A DNA stretch of 64,000 bases from Nitzschia sp. pyKryTriq1 (lineage: Eukaryota; Bacillariophyta; Bacillariophyceae; Bacillariales; Bacillariaceae), in NCBI GenBank assembly GCA_956465555.1, contig OY101115.1, positions 1,240,001-1,304,000 of the forward strand, in the 5' to 3' direction. Both the position numbers and the translations under genes were made by a program. How positions within the stretch are numbered: the stretch's first letter is position 1; every line of letters begins with the position of its first letter. This document shows, one piece after another, positions 41,713-52,903 of the stretch. The notes under the pieces were generated by a model. It did not search any database. It worked only from the letters and a program-made list of their open reading frames with translations, and was not told where the DNA came from.

Positions 41713-43485
41713 ATGGCGAGCCGATCATCGTCTGAAGGCTCCATCGGCGGGAGCACAACTGGGTCCGCGAACAGTGCTGGTAGGCGGCCGAGGAAGTCCC
41801 TGGACGAGTTATTGGCAATGCAACGAAAGAAAGATACAGACTTTGCGGATATGCCGAGCCTCTCTTCCTTTCGAGCGGATGATTTGAGCGCAGTGACGAG
41901 CACGTCGTATACATCGTTTGCTTCAAATTCTAGAGGAGGAGACTCTCGGGGCGGGGGAGACTGTGACATATCTTTACCCAGTTTATCATCGTTTCGAATG
42001 GAAGATTTAAGTACATGCTCCTCCTACCATTCAGTCCAGACCGCGACAAATCATCTGAGCGATCATTCGGTGGAAGGTTGGGGGTCTTTTACAAGCGGCA
42101 ATGTTAGTGCGGAAACCGATTCAGAAGATGGGAAGAGACGTGCAAAAGTTATCGACAATGGAGAAATGTCTAGCGCCCCCATAAAGCCGACCAGAAACAG
42201 CAGTGGGAGTGACATCATAGAGCGAGTTTTCCAGAAAGGCCGTACGTTACCACCCACCAGAGGTGTTTTGAAGCACGATAGCAGTTTAGAGTCAGACACA
42301 GCGCCTACTCCGAGAATAACGCCTTCTTCGGAGACCAACACACTTCCGATGAAGCGGCCAACGCGGACAGTCAGCCCTGTTCGTCCTGGGAACGATCTCC
42401 CTCCCAAAGCCGACCCCGATCAATCTTCGACATTACGTGCTACGACGAGTAACGCCCGCCCCCCACCAAGATCTTCCTCAGATACAACTAGCCCAGAACG
42501 AACACCGGTAGCAAGAACAGAAAGTCTACAGTTGGATGGGTTACAGCAGCGCCCGCAGAAGGACAGAGCGGGCGGATCAATGACAATCGAATCCCTGAGA
42601 AACAGTAGCACATTAGAAGGATCCTCGTCTTCCCTCAGAGGAGGTGATAGTCTACCACGGTTACCAAGGCGGACGAGCACTGTGGATGTCTCTGGAGACG
42701 ATAACGACTCTGTTAGATCCAACCTCTCTGACGGCTCAACAAAGATGTCAGACGACGAGGTCACACGGATATCTGAGGGAGATGTATCTCTAGGTTCGGA
42801 TGTGGCGTCAGATCTTTCAATAGAGACGGATACTGAACATGTTTCGCTCGTTGGAGATCATAGTGATCGCAGCACGGTTGAGACCCCTAAAGCATCGGCA
42901 TCAGGGGTGGCGGACGAAAAACGAGATGTTGTTCCTCAACAGAAGTCAGATTTTCCAACTCACATTGTTGACCATGTAGAAGTTTCTTCGGCTGAACCAG
43001 CTCGTACTCCTCCAGAGGAAATCACAACAGAATCATCTCATGCGGCGGCTGCCCCATCTGCTACTATTGAGTCCGAAACTGCAACCATCGAGAACAGCCC
43101 CGAACAAAGGACGCAACAGGATGACCCACCTAACAAGCGTTCAGCGGAAGAAAGCCCTCCAAAGAAAAATGATTCGGACAAATCTGGTAGTACAAAGGCG
43201 AGTGCGGAAGAATCGGGGGGGACGACTGATACTGACGACGTGGACGATCCCAAGGATGCATCCAATGAGAAAAGGGATGGAGAAAACAAGCGAGGAAAAC
43301 TACTCAGAAAGATGTCGAACTCATTTCGAAATATCGGAAAGACGGCAAGCTTTCGTAATTCCTTCCTAAAGATTGGAAAACAAGCTTCCAAGTTAAAGAA
43401 GAGCATCGCTGTGAAGAGACAGGGGGACGATGGACAAGTACTATCCAAACCCTCGACGGATGAACCGGATTCGACGGATAGATGA
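41713..43485 (+). CDS. Disordered serine-rich protein with two LPSLxSFR motifs
   Basis: An intact 590-residue ORF. The N-terminus carries two copies of a motif: MPSLSSFRADDLSAVTS (about 54-70) and LPSLSSFRMEDLSTCSS (about 86-102). Both resemble SLPSLATCRADDFS in the preceding gene. The middle is Ser/Thr/Glu/Pro-rich. The C-terminus is strongly basic with amphipathic repeats (RKMSNSFRNIGKTASFRNSF, LKIGKQASKLKKSI), perhaps a membrane- or nucleic-acid-binding segment. No signal peptide. The shared motif suggests that the two neighbours arose by duplication or share a partner. Confidence 0.82.
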   Translation: MASRSSSEGSIGGSTTGSANSAGRRPRKSLDELLAMQRKKDTDFADMPSLSSFRADDLSAVTSTSYTSFASNSRGGDSRGGGDCDISLPSLSSFRMEDLSTCSSYHSVQTATNHLSDHSVEGWGSFTSGNVSAETDSEDGKRRAKVIDNGEMSSAPIKPTRNSSGSDIIERVFQKGRTLPPTRGVLKHDSSLESDTAPTPRITPSSETNTLPMKRPTRTVSPVRPGNDLPPKADPDQSSTLRATTSNARPPPRSSSDTTSPERTPVARTESLQLDGLQQRPQKDRAGGSMTIESLRNSSTLEGSSSSLRGGDSLPRLPRRTSTVDVSGDDNDSVRSNLSDGSTKMSDDEVTRISEGDVSLGSDVASDLSIETDTEHVSLVGDHSDRSTVETPKASASGVADEKRDVVPQQKSDFPTHIVDHVEVSSAEPARTPPEEITTESSHAAAAPSATIESETATIENSPEQRTQQDDPPNKRSAEESPPKKNDSDKSGSTKASAEESGGTTDTDDVDDPKDASNEKRDGENKRGKLLRKMSNSFRNIGKTASFRNSFLKIGKQASKLKKSIAVKRQGDDGQVLSKPSTDEPDSTDR

Positions 43486-43833
43486 TTCTGCTGCTAGTTC
43501 CAAGCCGTTTGGTCGCCCATTCAATTTTGTTTAGAAAGAGGACTTTGATGACAGAGCACACTGAGATTCCTGCACAAAGGAATTCGATGCTGACACATGC
43601 CGTTCCTGGAGGTTGTTCAATTGACGCGAAGTATTTATTTGTGCCAATAAATGGTTGTGGTTTACAACTGTCATGTCAGGATGGACGGTCTCGTTCTAGT
43701 GTTAATAGGATCTAGATCGCACTATCTACTTTAGTCGAAGCCATTACTATCTCGAGAGTCGTCAAGACTTGTAACGATTTTTCGGCTAAGAATACCTATA
43801 CCGGTAGGCTCGTCCCCAAAATATATCAAGCTT
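43486..43833. other. Short intergenic, convergent genes
   Basis: 348 bp with a TACCGGTA near 43799. Nothing else was seen. Confidence 0.5.
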
Positions 43834-44895
43834 CTACCATTTAAACGATTCCATCTTTTTGAATAGCCCCTCTTCAATATCCGTGGGATTCTTTTGGGAT
43901 GTCTTTCTCCTGCCACGAGAATTGCCTCGTCGCTGTTCCGGGCTTCTACCGACCTCTAGTGTGGTGGAAGCTGCAGCAGCGTTCACTGGTCGACGCATTC
44001 TCCCTGATGGCGAAGACGAATGAGTTCTAGAGTCCAATCGCTTGGATGGGGAAAGTGATCGGGTTGGTTCTGTCGGTTTTGTTGGTGGTCGGCGAGTGCG
44101 ACTTTTTGAACGGCTCTTCGAACGGTCTGTTGAGCTTTTCGAAGGCCTCCGCGTTAGCCTAGGATTATTAATGCTTTCGGAACTCCTTCGCTCACTGCGC
44201 GCTTTCGCTGCCAATACTCCTGACGAGCCTTCTTTCCTTTTTGGACGATTGGTGTCATGATTTGGTCTTGATCTTTCTGGCATGCTTCCGTGTCTTTTCG
44301 GACGAACGTTGTTAGGATGCACTGGAGTCCCCCCTGGTAGACTACTCAGTCGTTTTAGGGCATCGCTCTTAATGTTGTTGTTGTTGTTGTCTGCTTCCCC
44401 GATTTCTGGTGGCCCAGGAATGCCACCCCCCGTCTTCATCAAATGTCTCCGACTCTTATATTTCTTCACTATAGGAGACAGGCGCGATGGTGATGATGAC
44501 CGAGGATTTGTCGTGGGATCATCGGACTTATCCAATGAGCTGTGACTCTGTGAGCTCGTTTGAAGACTGGATCGACGCGCCGTCGTTCTTGACTTTCGTT
44601 CTCCAGACGAAGAAAGCTGGGTCTTGTGTGCTGCTCCTGGAAATCCCGACCAGTCGACTGATGCCATGTTAAGAGTGGGTGCTTTCTTTTGTCGGCTCGC
44701 CTGAGACCGTGCATAGTCCCCACTTTTCTTACGGGCTTCGAACTTCATCAAAACATGGGCGTTTCCATCTTCGATCAGTTTTTCTGCATCGTCATCATCA
44801 ATTGTGTGGCCATCAGCATTTACAATACGGTCGGGAGCAAACCCAAAACCGTCGTCAATGCCAGAGCTGAAGGAATCCTCAAATTGTGTCCCCAT
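43834..44895 (-). CDS. Disordered Arg/Ser-rich protein
   Basis: 353 residues from the ATG at 44895 (MGTQFEDSFSSGIDDGFGF); the upstream in-frame start is not an ATG. The acidic N-terminus (DRIVNADGHTIDDDDAEKL) gives way to long Arg/Ser/Pro-rich stretches with SRSKSRTRRP and RSLSPSKRL, resembling RS-type sequence, and a polyasparagine run. It ends with GLFKKMESFKW. It converges on the preceding gene. No known domain; the RS-like composition is compatible with a nuclear role, without proof. Confidence 0.75.
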   Translation of the reverse strand: MGTQFEDSFSSGIDDGFGFAPDRIVNADGHTIDDDDAEKLIEDGNAHVLMKFEARKKSGDYARSQASRQKKAPTLNMASVDWSGFPGAAHKTQLSSSGERKSRTTARRSSLQTSSQSHSSLDKSDDPTTNPRSSSPSRLSPIVKKYKSRRHLMKTGGGIPGPPEIGEADNNNNNIKSDALKRLSSLPGGTPVHPNNVRPKRHGSMPERSRPNHDTNRPKRKEGSSGVLAAKARSERRSSESINNPRLTRRPSKSSTDRSKSRSKSRTRRPPTKPTEPTRSLSPSKRLDSRTHSSSPSGRMRRPVNAAAASTTLEVGRSPEQRRGNSRGRRKTSQKNPTDIEEGLFKKMESFKW

Positions 44896-45584
44896 GTTAT
44901 TTTTTCGAAGAAAAAACACGACCGTCCAAACGATCAACAAAGGTCTCTCGTCGCCCAACACCACTCAGAAAACGAATACCTTCCCCGGAATTTAATAACA
45001 ATCACACAGGATTGTGTGATGGGATCAGCGCAACCTGGACAGATGCGGAATAAATCGTCTGTTGTGTACAGGGTACCAAATAATAGTCTACTCTCCAGAG
45101 CTAGAGGGGTTTGGGAGAGCTAACGATGTGGCTGTGTGGATGATGGATGATGGATGATGGATGATGGATGATGAATGATAATATTGGTTGATTGGGTCCA
45201 AAGAAGAACAATAATACACCATGAAAAGTGTTATTTGGGATTTGGGTCGACGGTGCACGGTGGTGCGCGGGGGGGGGGGGTCGACGCTTTTCGCTTGGTT
45301 CTTTTTACGAGAGTCGCACCGCCCAGCTGGCATAGCAAACAAAAAGGACCACTCCCGCTTACTCGTACCAGGACATACTGGTACCGGTACAGTATGTATG
45401 AGTGAGCCTGGAAAGTACAAGACTTCTTGTACCGTTTGTCTGTCATCCGTATCAATAAGTAACTACAGTGACAATATGTAGAGAGGGGCGAATACCCTAA
45501 ATGACCAAGTCGGAGCCTCACGTGGTTCGCGTGGTTTGCGTGAATTTATGTACTCGTAGTCTCGGAAAGGCAGTACCGGTAGGA
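44896..45584. other. Intergenic with microsatellites
   Basis: A heptamer repeat (GGATGAT, five copies) at about 45138-45172, a run of 12 G at 45269-45280, and TACCGGTA near 45377 and 45572. No gene was recognised. Confidence 0.5.
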
Positions 45585-46230
45585 GAGTGCGGCGATCATG
45601 TCTACTACTACTACTACTAGTGGACTACTCAACAAGTTGGCCAGGAGAGAGTGGTGCTGGTGGTGTGGCGACGATCATCATGGCTACTACTACTAGTAGT
45701 GGACTACTCAAGTTGGCCAAAGAGTGTGGCGATCATAGTAGAGTGCGGCAATCATGTCTACCAGGAGCCACTACTAGTAGTAGATAGTTAGTACTAGTAG
45801 ATTACTCAAGTTGGCCAAGTATTAATCAATAGACTACAAGAAGAGTGCGGTGATGTCTGTACTACTACTAGTAGTAGTAGATGAGAGTGCGGTGATCATG
45901 TCTAGTACTACTACTACTACTAGATTAAGGACTCAAGTTGGCCAAGTATTAATAGACTAGTACTAGAGTGCGGCGATCATGTCTTAGTAGTAGATTACTC
46001 AAGTTGGCCAATTATTATTCAATAGACTACAAGAAGAGTGCGGTGATGTCTACTACTCTAGTAGTAGATTATGCGATTGCGTGACGACCTAGTAGTAGAT
46101 TATGCGATTGCGTGACGACTTGGGCCAATAGATTGCTAGAATGTGGCGATGTCTGCTAGTATTAGTAGATTATGCGATTGTGTGGGATTATGCGATTGCG
46201 TGACGACTTGGGCGCAAGTTTGCAAAGGGG
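45585..46230. repeat. Degenerate minisatellite (GTGCGGYGATCATGTCT ... CTCAAGTTGGCCAA)
   Basis: At least six imperfect units, each with a GAGTGCGGCGATCATGTCTA part, a CTA/TAG triplet tract (ACTACTACTAGTAGTAG) and a GACTCAAGTTGGCCAA part. Near 46060-46210 the units degrade to TTATGCGATTGCGTGACGAC repeats. The units are of unequal length with no unique spacers, so this is not a CRISPR array. Confidence 0.75.
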
Positions 46231-46384
46231 AGTCTGGTACTCGAGAGTTGACCCATGGGCCCCGTCAAGACTCCAGTAAATTTTGTCCATGATTTCTGTT
46301 TGGCCAGTGGCGGGATCTCCTTTCCAAAGCTGTCGCGGCCGTTTGAATCCGACAAAACAATACTTGTACTAGTCTACTACTGTC

Positions 46385-47022
46385 AATATATGTCGTCACC
46401 GTCGTTTTTGTCGTCAAAAAAGAATGATATGATGCCTCCTTGATAAACTCCGGTGCTATTACTAGTCTACTACTGTCAATATATATCGTAAAGCAGCATG
46501 TCGTCACCGTCGTTGTCGTCGTCAAAAAAGAATGATACGATGCCTCCTTGATAATATGTCGTCACCGTCGTCGTCGTCGTCAAAAAAAAGAATGACACGA
46601 TGCCTCCTTGATAAACTCCGGAATAAACGTTTGAATGGGCCGGCCAAAGGATGTCACGCAAAGCGAAACGAAACGCCCATGGATGGCGGAGTCACCGTCA
46701 TCGTCATCGTCGTCGTCGTCGTCGTCGAAAAAGAATGATACGATGCCTCCTCGCTACCGTCGTCCGCCCGCAATGTCTCCACGACATGCCTCCTTGATAA
46801 TATGTCGTCACCGTCGTCGTCGTCGTCAAAAAAAAGAATGACACGATGCCTCCTTGATAAACTCCGGAATAAACATTTGAATGGGCCGGCCAAAGGATGT
46901 CACGCAAAGCGAAACGAAACGCCCATGGATGGCGGAGTCACCGTCATCGTCGTCGTCGTCGTCGAAAAAGAATGATACGATGCCTCCTCGCTACCGTCGT
47001 CCGCCCGCAATGTCTCCACGAC
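46385..47022. repeat. Tandem duplications with GTC tracts
   Basis: A core (ATGTCGTCACCGTCGT, then GTC repeats, AAAAAAGAATGA, GATGCCTCCTTGATAA) recurs at about 46389, 46499, 46557 and 46803. A larger unit of about 245 bp is repeated in tandem (46541-46785 and 46787-47022) with few differences outside the GTC runs. Small ORFs here are products of the repeats. Confidence 0.8.
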
Positions 47023-47155
47023 TATACTGGGCCCACATTTCCATTTCCAATCGAGCCATCAGTTGCCAATGGAATATCCACGGACATGACAGGTTCCAAC
47101 CTACGATTTGGTTTATGTTGCTGTTGATGCTGTTCCTGTTGCTGAATAAAGGCTG
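47022..47155 (-). pseudogene. Orphan 3'-terminal exon of a Gln-rich protein
   Basis: On the minus strand an acceptor-like CTTTTCAG precedes an open frame reading AFIQQQEQHQQQHKPNRRLEP, then MSVDIPLATDGSIGNGNVGPV and a stop at 47022. The composition is protein-like, as in the tail of a transcription factor, unlike the surrounding repeats. No upstream exon was found in the 1 kb of GTAC-rich sequence to its right. It is probably a gene remnant cut off by the repeat expansion, though a distant first exon cannot be excluded. Confidence 0.35.
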
Positions 47156-48146
47156 CTGAAAAGGTACGTATTGATGTGATGTGTGTGCGGCGTTTTGGCG
47201 TTGGTGTTGCTATGATGCCAGCAAAATACCAAGCAACTCGTTACCGTGCGGGTATTATTGAGGTCACGGTATGTACTGTACTTGCATGATGCCGAAACAC
47301 CGCGATATTTGCAGCGCAAATTGAATCATCCGATCGCTCGGTATTAGTACCTGATCGGTACAAGAAATCGAGCTCGCACTCTTGTACTTTCCAAGGAGTA
47401 CCTGTGGTGCTACTCAAATTTACACGATAACCCTCGAGAATTCTAAAAGCTGGTATCGGTGGAAAGTACAAGGATTTCTTGTACTTTTACCTAAAAAGCT
47501 CGTAAAACAAGGACTTTTCTTGTACTTTCCACGATTATGTACAAGTACGAACCGCTGCGCGGCGGGGTACGAAGTCGTGTACCAGCAGGTACCAGTACAC
47601 TGGTACAGTACGAACGGTATGTACCGATGGCAAACCGTCGGAAGGCGATCCAGTCTGTCCGGTATCCTGTACCAGGTACCGGCATGATTTCCGCTCCGTC
47701 CAAGCTGAACGCGCCGGTTGACAAACTAAAACGGACCCCTTCGATTCGACTACCGTACCGTACCGGCGGTACGCGGTACAAATACCGGTACTCAATACCG
47801 CTGCGTTCTCTACCAGACTACCGGTACCGGTACTGGTACTGTGCATACAGCAGAGGTAATACTGTAGAAGATCTACACGATTTGAATTTTTGACCATGGC
47901 CAATGGCCATAATCACTTTTCTCAAGAAAAGCGAATTCTCAACTTTTCTTGTGTCACTACAAGTACAGTACCACGAGACCACGAGCACAGTATCTCATCG
48001 TTTAAAATTGTCGGCGAAGCACCAAAACATTTGCAGTTTTCGGGAGAGCTTTCTTTGTCTACAGCAGTCAGCGCAACAGTACAGTATAGATTTACTCAGA
48101 GATTTTTCGGTGCCCACTTTTATTAGTGAGATCGAAAACATTCATC
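47156..48146. other. Intergenic, GTAC/TACCGGTA-rich
   Basis: About 1 kb with TACCGGTA near 47785, 47820 and 47826, repeated CTTGTACTTT(T/C)C patches (47380-47530) and dense GGTAC words. No gene was recognised. The promoter of TGS1 is at the right end. Confidence 0.45.
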
Positions 48147-49481
48147 ATGGGTCGGTCCAAAAACAACAAACGAAAAGGCGACGACAACGACAAAGACAAT
48201 AACCACAACCGTAAAAAAGGATCCAACAAGAAAATGAAGCACCAGCAGCAACGTGAACGTGAATGGATCTTGGATTGTGTGGATTCACCGAAAGGAGAAA
48301 CTTATGATGTTGAACTTCTCGTGCGGAGGAGCGTACTGGAAGATGACTACGGCAAGACTCCAAAGGTTGATAATAACAAGGAGACGGAACAAGAAGCTGC
48401 CACCACCCAGTCACAGCCTAGCAACGAAGCGGTTCCTATCCTTTCACTGGATCCTATATCTGATGTCGCCCTCGATGAAGAAAGCAAAAAAGCTGATGAT
48501 TCTTCCCTTGGCTCCGAAGTTGTGAAGCAGGATCTCGTGTCGAGATCAATTTGCATCAAAAAGTCGAACAATGCAAAAAGACCCATTCCAAAGGTACGTG
48601 TCATGGCAAAGATCATTATGCACTGTTTGTGGTGCATATACTTTTTTACTCTTGGTATCTCACTTCTTGTCTTGTAGTTTTACGACAATATGAAGCACTA
48701 CAAGCCCCTGCCAGACGGAGACTGTGGAGACGGGATTCTAAATCCATTTCCCAAGGAAGAAGTCCCAGACAAGTACTGGTCACAGCGACATCGTTTCTTC
48801 ACTCGATTTGACAAGGGTATAAGGCTCGACAAGGAGAGCTGGTACAGTGTTACGCCAGAAGCGATCGCGAACCATATTGCACGTCATATCTTGGGGAGTA
48901 GGAAGAAGGTTGTTGTTCTGGACCCATTTTGTGGCTGCGGGGGTAACGCCATTGCCTTTGCAACCAAGTCTGGTGTGGAACAAGTAGTATGCATAGATCT
49001 TGACATGGAAAAGCTGAAGAAAGCCTATCACAATGCTTCAATCTATGGGGTCCAACATAAGCTTCTGTTGGTTCATGGGAATGCATTCGATGTATTATCT
49101 AGGTACAAAGATGGAAATCTGATTGAGTCCGAATCAGCCAAGAAACATGCACTACCAACGTCCATTGATATCGTTTTCCTCTCGCCGCCCTGGGGCGGAA
49201 TCGACTACGGTACAGTCGGGAAGCATGGTTACGATTTGGCTTGTATCAAAATCGATGGCTCGGATGGGAAAGTGTACGATGGTGAACAACTGTTGCAATG
49301 TGCTGCAAAGGCCTTGGGCAACAGAACAATTGCTTACTTTCTCCCAAAAAATATCAACGGAGTAGCTTTCTCGGTCAGTGCTCTCAAAGCTGGTTATACC
49401 ACAACCATTGTTATGGAACAAAATATTCTCAACGGAAAACTCAAGACAGTAACTGCTTACTTGGGACTCGGTGGCGAGTAA
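48147..49481 (+). CDS. TGS1: Trimethylguanosine synthase (snRNA/snoRNA cap hypermethylase)
   Basis: Two exons: 48147-48593 and 48678-49481 (intron 84 bp, phase 0), giving 416 residues. The basic N-terminus (MGRSKNNKRKGDD) and an acidic linker are variable. The catalytic domain starts at KYWSQRHRFFTRFDKGIRLD and includes ESWYSVTPEAIANHIA. Motif I is VVLDPFCGCGGNAIAFA, VVCIDLDMEKL follows, and motif IV is FLSPPWGGIDY. The end is AYFLPKNI and KLKTVTAYLG. It converts m7G caps of snRNAs and snoRNAs to 2,2,7-trimethylguanosine in the nucleus. The gene ends 65 bp from the converging galactosidase gene. Confidence 0.95.
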
Positions 49482-49546
49482 AAGTCCGTCAATGATATTG
49501 GATGCTAGGAATTGGCTCTTTTTAAAGTAATGACGGCTATTTCTTT

Positions 49547-52429
49547 CTATATGCATGCATCCTCGTAGTCAACCTCGTCTTGAAAGTTGGTTGTTTCTGA
49601 GGAAGCGATCCAACTCAATTCAAGTTCTACTGACCCTCGAGTTTCCCCGAAGGCATTGAAAATGATCAATTCGTTGAGTCGCCCGTCCGTGTGGAGGTAG
49701 TCGTCAGGGAAGAAGTAGTACTCCTGGGAATATGCGCTTGTCTCTCCTCTTGTAATGTTCCAGTATCTCCCCAGATCTCTTCCGTTCAGCCAAAGGTGTC
49801 CCCGCCCGCTGGTGATTTTGACAAAAAATGCTTCGAACGTCGGGTCGTACCGAGGAGTGTCAAACAAAGTAGACGACCAAGTAGGCGAATTCAATGATCC
49901 TGTCTCAAGATTCTTCACATTATCTCGTCTCATACCAGATCGGCTGGATGCTTCGCCGTGCAGGCCTGGGTATGAATGCCAATTCCGCCCATCGACAAGA
50001 CTGATGTTAGTGGAGCCAAGTAAAAGCTTCACGTCTCCGGTGATTCCCTTCCATTTTGCCATGGTGGAACCTCCCCAGCGTCCGATCAAATTTAGGTATC
50101 CCAAGGACTCAGAGAGTAAACTTAGCTTGTGCCGGCCCGGCTCTATGCTGCCTGTGTCGAGCGCAAGGGTGATAGGACCTTCCTTTTTGAGGTGATGATC
50201 CACGGCACCGACGCATTCGTCGTCAATAAACACAACAAATGCGTTCGCCATTTGTGTCTCGATAAATAGCTTTGACTGGTCCACTGCGTCGTCGAGGGAA
50301 AATGTTGTCTCATACCAGGCGTAATCACTGGATACACCCGAATCTGCGTTAAGTTCAGTTTGTTCCACAGGCGTAGATCTGGTCCAAGTGGCCGCGTCCC
50401 CAGAATGGGCACCAATTGGTTCGTTCCATGATACCCAATCAAGAAGGAGCGGAAGTGAATCTTGGCTAGCATATCGCCTTTCGACTGACATGATCTTGGG
50501 GTCTATCGATGAGCTATCAAATACCAGCATTCCATCAACGAGTAGAATTGATGAACCAGGATTCATGCTGAAAATCTTGCCATTCGTCTCCTCGTCCTCC
50601 AACAAAAGTTCGACAATGACTGCCTTGTCAGCATCGTTCTCCAGGAAAATTACATGTTTATATGAATCATCATCGTCATCTTCGACTTTGTATTGAAATG
50701 CTCGTTGATCGGTTCCTTGCTTCCACTGTCCATCATCATCTAAATAGCGAAGAGGCTTATCCTTCCCCAGCGCAGTTTCAGCGGCAAGCAACGTTGGTGC
50801 GATATCTGCCATCACCTCGTGCAGTGCCTCGAAATGACCGAACTTGGGCTCCCTTCGCTGACCGGACGGACATAGTGGGACATCACTAGCATACATGTTG
50901 GTGATTCCAGCAGCCGCTGCTCGCTGTCGATTGTATCCACCCCAGAACCTAATCAAAAGAAATAGTGGATAAGAAATACGAGTAGTCAGTATTCGTCTGC
51001 AGAACCCAAAAGACTTTTCGCTCAGAGGAACTTACATGTAATAGTTCAAGTGGCATCCACCACGTGCGAACCATTTCATAGCATCACGCGTCATTTGTCT
51101 TGACGTTCGACCCCAGAAATAGTCAAGTGGATTGTCTGCGGTACTCCCCCACGTCTGGAAGCCCCCTTCAAACTCTGTAAATACAGCAGGCTGGTCGACT
51201 TGAATGCGTCCGCTTTTACCATTCTTTTCCAACCACTCATGAGCATTGTCTTTTGCATTACACGTCAAGATTGTGTTCTTGGCAGATAAACCATTACACA
51301 TCGTCCAAGTGACATTGGGCGCCAAATCCTCGGCGGTTGCCCCGCACCAGTCGGCATAGTCCTGAATTGTGGCGTTCCTCAACGTTCCACCGTCGGAGGC
51401 TTTGTGGCCAGGATCTACAAAGTTTCCATTCTCGTCAACCAGAAGACGATTTTCAGGGCTCTCAAAATCGCCATCTCCCAGCTCATTCTCTATTTGTGCC
51501 ATGATGATGTTTCCGCCCTGGTGAGCCCACAGTTCTTTGTCGGTGATGTAAGTTACAACGTTCGTCACAAAGGATCCCATGACATCCAACCATTCCCGAT
51601 TAGGTCGGCGCATCTCTAATTTTGGCTTGTGCAGCGACAGCCACTCCGGGATTCCACCATAGTTATATTCCGCGCAGTCATAAGGACCGATACGAATATG
51701 GACAAAGAGACCTCGGTCGGCAGCTGACCGAATGGCAGCAGCTAGATTCCACCCGCACGAGTGATCGGGTGCAAAGTTGTTGTCATCGCACTCGACGCTG
51801 TAACTTCCAGGAAAACCCCAATCCATGTCCGAGTTTGGAAGAATCTGATGTGCTGACCACATGACATAAATGGTTACCAAATTGAGTCCATTTCTCACCG
51901 CTTCGTCGAGAGCATAGTTCCATGTCATCTGGGTTGCTCGAGATGGGTGAAAGCTTCCACCCAGGAAAAAGGATCGTTCATCGTTGATTTTAAGAGCTCG
52001 GCTATCGTAACTCACATCTATCGGCCCTTGATGGGCATATCTCCAAAAGGAAGGAAAGCCAGGCTTATCGGAGGCGACTCGAATCTTCGCAGGAGTGAAG
52101 CACGGCCCGTCGAGGACGCACGGCAGAATATCAGATGCTGCTGGAAGGTCGGTAGTGACTTGTGGACTACCGGTACGCCCGTGCGTGATTGTGCTTTGAG
52201 ACGGCGCTGCCAGGATAACGACCACCGATATTATCGCCCCGGAAACTATCAGGAACAATGCCACCCGCGACAATCGACCTAGCTCCTCTCGCTTCCGATT
52301 CTGTTCCCGATCTGCATGAACATAGAGCTTTTGTTCGAGGAGATTTCTTCTCTCGCTTTCGGTCGCCCCACTTCTTACCAGTAGAGGATAGCCCATTGTT
52401 GTATTATTTGATGAGCTTTCCTCTACCAT
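49547..52429 (-). CDS. Membrane-anchored GH35 beta-galactosidase
   Basis: Two exons: 52429-51036 and 50948-49547 (intron 87 bp), giving 931 residues. The splice joins LNYY-M to FWGGYNRQ, the usual end of the GH35 barrel. A cytosolic tail and one TM (about 56-75, VALFLIVSGAIISVVVIL) give type II topology. The barrel starts at FLGGSFHPSRATQMTWNYAL. The acid/base lies in MAQIENELG (about residue 315) and the nucleophile in VFTEFEGGFQTWG (about 420). Later parts are galactose-binding beta-sandwich domains with GRGHLWLNGRDLGRYWN. It removes beta-galactosyl groups from glycans, probably in the Golgi or at the surface. Confidence 0.93.
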
Positions 52430-52903
52430 GTGGGTACCGTTCTGATTTCTGGTCAGTCAGTTAAGTGGTAAGTGCAAAAGCGTTCGACAGGCCAAGATTT
52501 GGTGATGTTTGGCATCAACAGAGGTGTCATGACGCAATGGAATTGCACGTATGATCACGCGTATTTGTTCTTTTTCGTGATGTGGCAGGAAGAACTGGAA
52601 AAAGGGGAAGATTTGGTCGATGTAGTCAGTGTCCAATCAAAACTACTGTAGCGAGTTTGAATGACAGACGGGGTTCCACCTTTGGGGATATTCCCCCGTT
52701 TGCATCACGACGGTACCGGTAGTGGGAAGACGTATCAAGCTACCAAGCAAAATATAAAATTGCGTTGGAAAACAAATCCTACCGGTAGTAGTCTACCAAG
52801 CTGGTTTTATGAGGCAATAAATTAGAGATTTGACAATGCTCTACTAGGAGAGATAGCTAGCTTGAGCGTCGATAGTTCGCCCTATTACGTGTAGGTTTTG
52901 TGG
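52430..52903. other. Intergenic, 474 bp
   Basis: TACCGGTA near 52709 and 52778. No gene was recognised. Confidence 0.45.

Noticed and set aside
46532-46900. Several Ser-rich ORFs on both strands
   Set aside because: They are translations of GTC triplet runs in the tandem duplication.
45585-47022. Possible CRISPR array
   Set aside because: Units vary in length and have no constant repeat with unique spacers. The pattern is that of a minisatellite in a eukaryote.
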